Source: Candidatus Aenigmatarchaeota archaeon (lineage in GTDB: Archaea > Aenigmatarchaeota > Aenigmatarchaeia > QMZP01 > QMZT01). From it: a stretch of DNA of 14,683 nt. The position numbers and the translations under genes were made by a program. Shown here piece after piece: positions 7,470 to 12,940 of this stretch (position 1 is its first letter; each line of letters opens with the position of its first letter). Location: assembly GCA_023128965.1 (NCBI GenBank), contig JAGMCY010000114.1, positions 1 through 14,683 of the forward strand. The letters are read 5' to 3'. Below the pieces are notes generated by a model that saw only the letters and a program-made list of their open reading frames with translations, made no database searches and was not told the DNA's origin.

Positions 7470-7496
7470 TCCCTGTTAACAATTAGTTGTGATGAA

Positions 7497-9095
7497 ATGA
7501 TTGAGGAACTACAGCGAATGATAAAGGAATCGAGGAAGGCGAAGGAATGGATTGGCGAAACGAAAGAACAGATACGCGTTGTTTCGCACTACGATGCAGA
7601 TGGGATATGCTCAGCTTCCATCATGGTGAAGACCCTGCTTCGCTGGGGAAAGGATTTCCATCTAACTTTTGTTAAACAATTGAACGAAAAGGTTCTGGAA
7701 TCCCTTGCAGGGGAAGAGCATTCGCTGGTTATATTCCTTGACATGGGGTCAGGTCAGATGGAGGGGATAAAGGAACATCTGAATTCCTCGAGGGTAATAA
7801 TATGCGACCACCACCAGCCAAAAGGAGAACCAAATGAAAACATCGTTCACATAAACTCTGTTTTGATAGGGATAGAGGACAACATATCCGGTTCCGGCGT
7901 GACATACATCCTTTCGCGGACAATAGATCCTAAAAACATCGATCTGAGTCAGCTCGCCATCATAGGGGCGATAGGAGATTCGCAGATAGACGCAATAGGA
8001 CCGGACTGGGGTTTGAGCGGGCTGAACAGGGAGATACTCAAGGATGCGGAATCCCATGAGAAGATAAAGGTCTCGAAAGGGTTGAGGTTATGGGGAAGGT
8101 ATACGCGCCCCCTGTATAAGTCACTTTCGTATTCAGTAGATCCGTATATTCCCGGGATCACGGGTTCGGAATCCGCCAGCATCCAGTTCCTCCAGGAACT
8201 TGGGATACCCGTTAAGAAAGGAGAGGGATGGAGGACTATCGCGGACTTGAGCCCGGAAGAGCAGAAGAAACTCGCGGACGGGATAATCAAGGAGAGGGTA
8301 AGAGCGGACCACGAAAACCCGGAATATATCTTCGGGGACGTTTACGAACTCCTGGACAAGGAAGGGGAATTTCGGGATGCCAACGAATTCGCCACGATGC
8401 TGAACGCCTGCGGGAAGATGGACAAAGCGGACCTTGGGGTTTCCCTTTGTTTGAACGGAAAGGACGCGTTTGAGAAGGTTAAGGGAATCCTCGGGAACTA
8501 CAGGAAGGAAGTGGGGAAGGGCATGAGCTGGTTCCATTCGAACATTGAAAACCCGGAGATAGTCAAGAGAAAGAACGGGATTTACGTTCTTGCTGGATCA
8601 AACATATCAGAACATCTGATTTCGAACGTAATATCGATCATAAACCATTCCGGAGTATTCCCGGAAAAACCCCTGTTCGGGCTCGCTGATTCAGAGGAAG
8701 GTGTGAAGATCTCGGCAAGGGTGAGCGATTCTCTTGTTGAGAAAGGAGTGAAACTCAACGAGATAATGAACGAAATCTCCGAGAAACTCGGGGGAGAAGG
8801 AGGAGGACATATGGGAGCGGCAGCGGCTGTGATACCAAGGGAAAAACAGGACGAATTTATAAATATGACAGAACAAATACTAACAAATATCGGAGGAGAA
8901 CATGGGAATGAAGAGCAAACCAAGGCTGAGAGAGGAGAAGGGGGGAACGAAAGAGGCGAGGCTCGAGAAGGAAGCGAGTCCGGAGGAGAAGGAAGAGAAG
9001 ATTCTGGTGAAAAAGTGGAAGGGAAAGGACTGGTTCAATATTTTGGCTCCTCGGGAGTTCGGAGCAAGACTCCTCGGTCAGACCCCGACCACTGA
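7497..9095 (+). CDS. Archaeal RecJ-like DHH/DHHA1 nuclease
   Basis: This is a DHH-superfamily phosphoesterase of the archaeal RecJ/GAN type, which degrades single-stranded nucleic acid; some archaeal members associate with the GINS replication complex. Catalytic motifs seen: SHYDADG (30-36), FLDMGS (80-85), the DHH triad D104-H105-H106 and IIGAIGDSQ (155-163) with D161. The DHHA1 substrate-binding motif GGEGGGHMGAAAA lies near 432-444, and the recognised domain ends by about residue 465. The last 64 residues (8902-9095) are an E/G/R-rich tail read in a different frame through the start of the eS1 gene. In many Euryarchaeota a recJ-like gene sits beside the eS1 gene, as here, but the usual neighbour rps15 is absent upstream. 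The tail may be genuine overlap, late loss of a stop, or the effect of a single-base error near 8870-8890. Confidence 0.9.
   Translation: MIEELQRMIKESRKAKEWIGETKEQIRVVSHYDADGICSASIMVKTLLRWGKDFHLTFVKQLNEKVLESLAGEEHSLVIFLDMGSGQMEGIKEHLNSSRVIICDHHQPKGEPNENIVHINSVLIGIEDNISGSGVTYILSRTIDPKNIDLSQLAIIGAIGDSQIDAIGPDWGLSGLNREILKDAESHEKIKVSKGLRLWGRYTRPLYKSLSYSVDPYIPGITGSESASIQFLQELGIPVKKGEGWRTIADLSPEEQKKLADGIIKERVRADHENPEYIFGDVYELLDKEGEFRDANEFATMLNACGKMDKADLGVSLCLNGKDAFEKVKGILGNYRKEVGKGMSWFHSNIENPEIVKRKNGIYVLAGSNISEHLISNVISIINHSGVFPEKPLFGLADSEEGVKISARVSDSLVEKGVKLNEIMNEISEKLGGEGGGHMGAAAAVIPREKQDEFINMTEQILTNIGGEHGNEEQTKAERGEGGNERGEAREGSESGGEGREDSGEKVEGKGLVQYFGSSGVRSKTPRSDPDH
8892..8898 (+). promoter_or_regulatory. 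Shine-Dalgarno site of eS1
   Basis: GGAGGAG precedes the ATG at 8902 by three bases (five from GGAGG). This strong site lies inside the recJ-like reading frame. It fixes the eS1 start and argues that translation initiates independently of where the nuclease gene ends. Confidence 0.7.
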
Positions 9096-9714
9096 TCCTA
9101 AATTGCTTATCGGAAGGAACATGGATGTCGGCGTCCCGGAAATAACAGGGGATAATTCTAAATACTACATGAAGGTGAAGGTTAGGATAAACAAGATTGA
9201 AGGCAAGACCTGCCTCACCTCATTCAACGGTTTTGAATGCGCACGCGAACATCTGATGAGGATGGTGAGGAAAAGAAACAAGAAGGTAGAAAACGTTTTT
9301 GATGTTGTCACAAAAGACGGGTGGCTTTTGAGGATAAAGCCATGGACGGTACTGAACGGCAGGCCTGCGTCAACTGTTGAAAACAAGATGAGGCTTTTTA
9401 TGATGAAGTTCTTAAACGAATTCGCAAGGGAAAACAACATGAATGATATGTTTAGGAAGATCATTTCAACAGAGGTCCAGATGAGGATAAAGAGAGAGGG
9501 CAGCAAGATTTATCCCGTCCGCTTCTCCGAGATAGCTAGGATAAAGGTCCTGAGATCACCTGAATTCAAGTCAACAAAACCTGAACCCGAAGAGAAGAAG
9601 GAACCGAAACCCGAGGAGAAACCAAAAGAGGAGAAAAAGGAAGCCAAAAAACCTGAGAAGAAAGAGGAACCCGAAGAGGAAAAACCAAAAGAGACGAAAC
9701 CTAAAAAGAAATGA
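8902..9714 (+). CDS. rps3ae: Small-subunit ribosomal protein eS1 (S3Ae)
   Basis: The 270-residue protein is the archaeal/eukaryotic eS1 of the small ribosomal subunit platform near the mRNA exit. Seen: KKWKGKDWFNILAPREFG (37-54), the family's opening block, a TSFNGFECAREHLMRMVRKRNKK core (106-128), VTKDGWLLRIKPW (136-148) and FSEIARIKVLRSP (208-220). An N-terminal extension of about 35 charged residues and a C-terminal E/K/P-rich tail (about 225-270) flank the conserved domain; such tails are common in archaeal eS1. The ATG at 8902 has a strong GGAGGAG site; an ATG at 8908 is a minor alternative. The first 194 nt overlap the end of the recJ-like frame, and the last four bases overlap the cbf5 start (ATGA), so the three genes look co-transcribed. 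Confidence 0.95.
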   Translation: MGMKSKPRLREEKGGTKEARLEKEASPEEKEEKILVKKWKGKDWFNILAPREFGARLLGQTPTTDPKLLIGRNMDVGVPEITGDNSKYYMKVKVRINKIEGKTCLTSFNGFECAREHLMRMVRKRNKKVENVFDVVTKDGWLLRIKPWTVLNGRPASTVENKMRLFMMKFLNEFARENNMNDMFRKIISTEVQMRIKREGSKIYPVRFSEIARIKVLRSPEFKSTKPEPEEKKEPKPEEKPKEEKKEAKKPEKKEEPEEEKPKETKPKKK

Positions 9715-10505
9715 TTATGAAAAATCAAATTCTTAAGAGGGGCGTAGTCCTTGTGGACAAACCCAAAGGAATCACGAGCTTTGACGTTGTCGAAAGGGTC
9801 TGCGAAACACTCGGAACGAAAAAGGCAGGCCATGCAGGGACGCTCGACCCGAACGTTACGGGGCTGATGCTGATCGCTCTTGAGGAATCCCGGAAGGCGA
9901 TGCCCATACTGATGGGCATGGAGAAAGAATACGAAGGGAAGATGTTGCTACACAAAGAAGCGGGCAAGGAGAAGATAGAAAAGACGTTCAAGAAATTCAC
10001 GGGTGAGATCGTCCAGAAACCTCCTGTCAGGTCAAGGGTCGCCCGCGTGGAAAGAAAAAGAAAGATATACTCCCTGAGAATTTTGAAAATAAAAAACAGG
10101 GAAATTGAGTTTAGAGTTAAATGTGAAGCAGGGACGTACATTCGAAAGCTGGTTCACGACATTGGCGAATCTCTGGGGACAGGTGCGCACATGGCAGAGT
10201 TGAGGAGGACGAAGATCGGGCCTTTTGAATTGAAGGAAGCCGTTTCCCTTTCGAAAGTTTCAGAAAAAAATGTAATCCCACTCGAAAGAGCGCTGGAAAG
10301 GGTCAAGCTGAAAAAAATAACCGTTAAGGATCAAGCAATCTCAAAAATAAGGAATGGTTCTCCTGTCTTCCCGGAATGGATAACAAAAAAAGAGAGAGCA
10401 AAGGAAAACGAAATCGTGGGGATTTTTGATAAAAGCGGGGGGATAATTGCCCTGGGAAAACCCTCAGGGGATAAGATAAAAACGGACAGGGTTTTCAATT
10501 TCTGA
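9711..10505 (+). CDS. cbf5: Cbf5/TruB-family pseudouridine synthase
   Basis: The 264-residue protein is the catalytic subunit type of the archaeal H/ACA RNP, which converts uridine to pseudouridine in rRNA and can form pseudouridine 55 in tRNA. Seen: VDKPKGITSFDVV (15-27), the catalytic block KAGHAGTLDPNVTG (38-51) with nucleophile D46, KPPVRSRVARVERKRKIY with the conserved RxR segment, EAGTYIRKLVHDIG and GAHMAELRRTKIGPF, all of Cbf5 rather than bacterial TruB character. A compact PUA-like region occupies about 195-264. Most archaeal Cbf5 proteins are near 330 residues, so this one is short at both ends. Translation probably restarts at the ATGA overlap with the eS1 stop; an ATG at 9717 is possible. 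Confidence 0.93.
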   Translation: MIMKNQILKRGVVLVDKPKGITSFDVVERVCETLGTKKAGHAGTLDPNVTGLMLIALEESRKAMPILMGMEKEYEGKMLLHKEAGKEKIEKTFKKFTGEIVQKPPVRSRVARVERKRKIYSLRILKIKNREIEFRVKCEAGTYIRKLVHDIGESLGTGAHMAELRRTKIGPFELKEAVSLSKVSEKNVIPLERALERVKLKKITVKDQAISKIRNGSPVFPEWITKKERAKENEIVGIFDKSGGIIALGKPSGDKIKTDRVFNF

Positions 10506-10540
10506 GAGCTTAAAGATAAAAACCCGAAATCATATTGAAT

Positions 10541-10549
10541 ATTATAAAT
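10541..10549 (+). promoter_or_regulatory. TATA box of tRNA-Thr
   Basis: ATTATAAAT is centred 41 nt upstream of the mature tRNA 5' end. It predicts transcription starting at about 10571 and a 5' leader of about 15 nt. Confidence 0.6.
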
Positions 10550-10550
10550 C

Positions 10551-10573
10551 GAAACAGAACTCTGTTCTGTTTC
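10551..10573. promoter_or_regulatory. Perfect 10-bp inverted repeat, candidate operator
   Basis: GAAACAGAAC (10551-10560), a 3-nt spacer TCT, and its exact reverse complement GTTCTGTTTC (10564-10573). The dyad begins one base after the tRNA TATA box and ends at the predicted transcription start, a usual place for an archaeal repressor site. If an upstream cbf5 transcript reads through it would instead form a stable RNA hairpin. There is no T-run after it, so an intrinsic terminator is less likely. Confidence 0.5.
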
Positions 10574-10585
10574 CTTCAAAACATC

Positions 10586-10697
10586 GCCTCGGTAGCTCAG
10601 TTGGTAGAGCGCAGCGTTGGTAACGCTGAGGTCGCGAGTTCAATGGGCACATGAAGCAGATAAAATCTGCTTCTGCTTGAAGCCCTCGCCCGAGGCT
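10586..10697 (+). tRNA. tRNA-Thr(GGT) with an intron in the T-loop
   Basis: All arms fold. The acceptor stem is GCCTCGG (10586-10592) with CCGAGGC (10690-10696). The D-arm is 10595-10610. The anticodon stem CAGCG/CGCTG holds loop TTGGTAA (10617-10623) with anticodon GGT, reading ACC and ACU threonine codons. The variable region is AGGTC, and the T-stem is GCGAG (10634-10638) with CTCGC (10685-10689). The T-loop is split after TTCAAT by a 39-nt intron (10645-10683); removing it restores a canonical 7-nt loop, TTCAATC. The discriminator is T (10697), usual for archaeal tRNA-Thr. CCA is not encoded, and TTTT at 10697-10700 may help terminate. The gene is not a pseudogene: every stem is perfectly paired. 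Confidence 0.92.
10645..10683 (+). other. 39-nt archaeal tRNA intron at position 59/60
   Basis: The junctions form a textbook bulge-helix-bulge. The outer helix is the T-stem. The central 4-bp helix is TTCA (10639-10642) with TGAA (10678-10681). The 5' bulge is AT|G (10643-10645) and the 3' bulge is GC|C (10682-10684), each cut between its second and third base. The inner helix is GGCA (10646-10649) with TGCT (10674-10677), including one G-T pair. The intron body is an 8-bp perfect hairpin, GAAGCAGA/TCTGCTTC (10653-10660, 10666-10673), with loop TAAAA. The splicing endonuclease gene is not in the window. Confidence 0.88.
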
Positions 10698-10708
10698 TTT
10701 GAAAACAA

Positions 10709-10716
10709 TTTAAATA
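10709..10716 (+). promoter_or_regulatory. TATA box of the COX24-like microprotein gene
   Basis: TTTAAATA is centred 26 nt before the ATG at 10738, which predicts a leaderless mRNA. There is no Shine-Dalgarno sequence in the gap. Confidence 0.55.
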
Positions 10717-10737
10717 TAGCCTTACTTATAAGATAAC

Positions 10738-10830
10738 ATGCCTTGCGGAAGGAAAAGAAAAAGGAAAAAAATGAAGAGGCACAAGCTCAAGAAGAGAAGG
10801 AAGAAGATGAGGCATAGGAAGAAGAAATAG
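10738..10830 (+). CDS. AURKAIP1/COX24-domain (mS38-like) microprotein, 30 residues
   Basis: An ATG at 10738 opens a 30-codon frame ending TAG, with 22 lysines and arginines in 30 residues. It starts MPCGRKRKRKKMKRHK and ends KMRHRKKK. From memory, this aligns almost residue for residue with small bacterial AURKAIP1/COX24 proteins (pattern MPSGKKRKRHKM...HK-KKR...NRHKKK) and with the KMKKHK-KKRRK core of mitochondrial mS38/COX24, a small-subunit ribosomal component. The C-terminal half also resembles eL41 (LKRKRRKMR), so eL41 is the main alternative, although the eL41 tryptophan is missing and the MP-(S/C)-G-(K/R) start fits COX24 better. A well-placed TATA box and the neighbouring translation genes support a real gene. 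It is easily missed because of its size. Confidence 0.75.
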   Translation: MPCGRKRKRKKMKRHKLKKRRKKMRHRKKK

Positions 10831-10863
10831 ATAAAATAACTACTTTTAGGAGGTAAAAGTATA

Positions 10864-10871
10864 TTTAAATA
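10864..10871 (+). promoter_or_regulatory. TATA box of the four-cysteine unknown gene
   Basis: TTTAAATA is centred about 24 nt before ATG 10891, another leaderless-type arrangement. GGAGGT at 10849-10854 lies upstream of the box and so would not be in the mRNA; it has no start codon in range. Confidence 0.5.
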
Positions 10872-10890
10872 CCTAAATTAAGAAACAATC

Positions 10891-11682
10891 ATGGTATATG
10901 ATCCTAGTACCATAATCTTGATGAATTTCGGTAGATACGCAAAAGATAAAGAAGGGAATATGAAGAGGTATCTGCCCTCGATAACTCAAATACCATTGAT
11001 ATGTTATAAGGGATTTTCCTATGTCAATAGATATTTATCCAACCCGGAAGAAACAAATCCTATCGTTATTGAACCAGATGATTTGGAACATATACAAATA
11101 GTTGCTGGTGTATTAGGTAAATTTCCAGTTAAAGTGAAATGCGAAGGTGAGGGTGACGGGTGCGATAAACAGGCTAAACATCTCATATTGCCCTACAGTA
11201 TTGATAGAAATGCTGATGAAAAAATAATGAGTGGGGGTCCTGTTTGGATAAATCAAATACATCTTGTGGATAGCTCATTTTATTGTGGCGATTGCGCAGA
11301 TGAAAAAAAATATGAAAAAGAAAATAAGGTTATAGAATTGGATATAAGCTTAAGACTACCTGATTTTTTCACAGATTTCAAGCAGAGAAGAGAATGGAAT
11401 CTTGACAGGATAGGACTTCATAAAAAACTAAAGAAAATAGCATACCAGCTTACTACCAAAGGAATTGATGACGTGATAGATACTAGGACAATAAGGGATG
11501 AAAAGGCGGTTATGACGAGATACACTTCCAAGAAAATCGTCAACAAGATGCTTCGCATTCCTGAAGACCAATTACCCAAAAATAATAAAGAATTCAAGAT
11601 AAAGAGATTAAAGTGGTCCAGATCAGACGTAGATAAAAGAGGTCAATTATTCATTGACTTCCACGCTCCTCCTTCTCATTAA
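10891..11682 (+). CDS. Uncharacterised protein with a four-cysteine (zinc?) site, 263 residues
   Basis: I do not recognise this protein. It is soluble, with no signal peptide or membrane segment. Four cysteines, C84 and C91 (C-x6-C) and C132 and C135 (C-x2-C), could together bind zinc; the span between them includes HLILPYSIDR and GGPVWINQIHLVD. Another cysteine is at 38. The second half is basic and helix-rich (about 165-240: FKQRREWNLDRIGLHKKLKK, KKIVNKMLR), suggesting nucleic-acid or protein binding, and the end reads LFIDFHAPPSH. The gene is noticeably more AT-rich than flanking genes and has its own leaderless-type promoter, so it may be a recent arrival or lineage-specific. Nearby genes are translation-related, but no functional link can be claimed. 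Confidence 0.8.
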   Translation: MVYDPSTIILMNFGRYAKDKEGNMKRYLPSITQIPLICYKGFSYVNRYLSNPEETNPIVIEPDDLEHIQIVAGVLGKFPVKVKCEGEGDGCDKQAKHLILPYSIDRNADEKIMSGGPVWINQIHLVDSSFYCGDCADEKKYEKENKVIELDISLRLPDFFTDFKQRREWNLDRIGLHKKLKKIAYQLTTKGIDDVIDTRTIRDEKAVMTRYTSKKIVNKMLRIPEDQLPKNNKEFKIKRLKWSRSDVDKRGQLFIDFHAPPSH

Positions 11683-11684
11683 AC

Positions 11685-11694
11685 CTTTAAAAAA
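11685..11694 (+). promoter_or_regulatory. TATA box of the membrane protein / get3 pair
   Basis: CTTTAAAAAA begins just after the preceding stop codon (11680-11682) and is centred about 27 nt before ATG 11717. This predicts a leaderless transcript that covers both downstream genes. Confidence 0.5.
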
Positions 11695-11716
11695 CCCCAG
11701 CGCCAAACTTTATTAA

Positions 11717-11980
11717 ATGAAAGAATTGAACGAGCTGAACACCTCCAGGGTTTCTCTGGGAATCCATGTTGTTATGGGGGCGGTGGCAGGATACCTTTCC
11801 ATGTTCATGGGGATGGCGCTTTACTCTCTGGGTCTCGCCATCCTGATACTCATAATCACAGGATACGCAACGCAATTCATTTTGAAGAAGAAGGGAATAA
11901 AGTGGTGGATGAGCAACGGAGGCGTGCTCTACATCCTTGTCTGGCTTGTGGCGTGGATTTTCTTTTTTAACATGGTGTGA
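11717..11980 (+). CDS. Small three-helix membrane protein, 87 residues
   Basis: After a short polar N-terminus (MKELNELNTSR) the protein has hydrophobic segments at about 12-33, 36-55 and 68-87. The loop between helices 2 and 3 is basic (LKKKGIKWW, about 56-64), and the last helix carries GGVLYILVWLVAWIFFFN with several aromatic residues. There is no signal peptide beyond the first helix. I cannot assign a family with confidence; three helices and fewer than 100 residues are also the general architecture of EMC6-like proteins, which is only a resemblance of shape. It lies 7 nt upstream of get3, almost certainly on the same transcript, so a role in membrane insertion or as a Get3 docking partner is a reasonable inference. 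Confidence 0.8.
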   Translation: MKELNELNTSRVSLGIHVVMGAVAGYLSMFMGMALYSLGLAILILIITGYATQFILKKKGIKWWMSNGGVLYILVWLVAWIFFFNMV

Positions 11981-11987
11981 TTCGAAT

Positions 11988-12935
11988 ATGCTGGGTCTAG
12001 GGAAGAGGGAAACTCAATTTTACCTGTTTGCTGGCAAGGGAGGCGTTGGGAAGACGAGCATAGCGGCGGCGACAGCCCTCCATTTCGCGAACAGGGGGAA
12101 GAAAACCCTGATCATTTCAACGGATCCTGCCCATTCCTTGTCGGATTCTTTCGAAACGAAAATAGGGGGTGAAATCCAGAAGCTCCGGAAGAATTTGTTC
12201 GCTGTTGAGATCGATCCCAAGAAGGCGATGTCCGAATACAAGGAGAAGATCATGCCGCAGATAGAGAAGCTCGATTTCCTGAAGGGACTTGGTCTGGAGG
12301 ACACGTTCGATTTCGCTGGGAACACGCCAGGGATCGATGAGATGGCTGCTTTCGACAAGTTCTTGCAGTACATGCAATCGAAGGATTATGACATTATTAT
12401 TTTCGATACGGCCCCGACAGGGCATACACTCCGCTTCCTTTCGCTTCCCGACGTCCTCGATTCCTGGGTGGGGAAGATGATTAACATACGATTGAAATTC
12501 TCAGGGTTTATCAACACCTTTAAGAAAATCCTACCCTTCGGCGAAACGAAAAAGGATGACCAAAAACTCGGGACAGAACAGCTCGAGGTGATAAAGGAGA
12601 GGATAGAGCAGGCGAGGAAGATTCTGAGCGATAAGGAGAAAACGCATTTCAACCTCGTCCTCATCCCGGAGGCGATGAGTATATATGAATCCGAGCGCTC
12701 GCTGAACGTGCTGAAGGAATACGGAATACCGATAGAAACGGTCGTTGTGAACCAGCTGATACCAGAAAACAGGAAATGCCCGTTCTGCACGGAGAAGCGA
12801 AAGCTCCAGCAAGAAAGGACGAAAGAAATACGAAATAAATTCAAGGATTACAAACTCATGGAGATCCCCCTCCACAAGGAGGAGGTCAAGGGATTCGGGA
12901 TGCTTGAGAAGGTCGGGAAAGAATTATATTCTTGA
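11988..12935 (+). CDS. Get3/ArsA-family ATPase
   Basis: The 315-residue protein has a deviant Walker A, GKGGVGKT (16-23), switch I STDPAHSLSDSF (44-55) with the catalytic-type aspartate D46, switch II DTAPTGHTLRFLSLP (140-154) and a CxxC pair (C264, C267) as in the zinc-bridged Get3 dimer. It is a single ATPase unit, unlike the duplicated bacterial ArsA, and lacks the arsenite-binding cysteine set expected of ArsA. Family knowledge: Get3/TRC40 shields the hydrophobic tails of tail-anchored membrane proteins and delivers them to a membrane receptor. The ATG at 11988 is preferred; an in-frame TTG at 11937 would overlap the membrane-protein gene and adds no conserved sequence. No arsenic-resistance genes are nearby, and the partner gene is a small membrane protein, both favouring the Get3 role. 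The stop lies 5 nt from the ahcY stop. Confidence 0.92.
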   Translation: MLGLGKRETQFYLFAGKGGVGKTSIAAATALHFANRGKKTLIISTDPAHSLSDSFETKIGGEIQKLRKNLFAVEIDPKKAMSEYKEKIMPQIEKLDFLKGLGLEDTFDFAGNTPGIDEMAAFDKFLQYMQSKDYDIIIFDTAPTGHTLRFLSLPDVLDSWVGKMINIRLKFSGFINTFKKILPFGETKKDDQKLGTEQLEVIKERIEQARKILSDKEKTHFNLVLIPEAMSIYESERSLNVLKEYGIPIETVVVNQLIPENRKCPFCTEKRKLQQERTKEIRNKFKDYKLMEIPLHKEEVKGFGMLEKVGKELYS

Positions 12936-12940
12936 ATATG

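Noticed and set aside
8133..8537. 134-codon minus-strand frame inside the recJ-like gene.
   Set aside because: It is a shadow of a strongly conserved plus-strand domain and has no ribosome-binding site or family features.
10653..10673. 8-bp hairpin read as a transcription terminator after a truncated tRNA.
   Set aside because: There is no T-run after it, and it fits as the body of the tRNA intron, with all tRNA arms completed downstream.
10586..10697. The tRNA gene as an integration (att) site for an element covering 10738-11682.
   Set aside because: I found no repeat of the tRNA 3' end downstream and no integrase; the microprotein beside it looks like a core gene.
10849..10854. GGAGGT as a ribosome-binding site.
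   Set aside because: No start codon lies within range and it is upstream of the TATA box for the next gene.
11937..11987. Upstream TTG start for the Get3 protein.
   Set aside because: It lies inside the membrane-protein gene and adds 17 residues unlike any Get3 start; ATG 11988 precedes the P-loop at the usual distance.
12386..12844. 152-codon minus-strand frame inside get3.
   Set aside because: It is antisense to conserved Get3 motifs; the serine/phenylalanine-rich composition is typical of a shadow frame.
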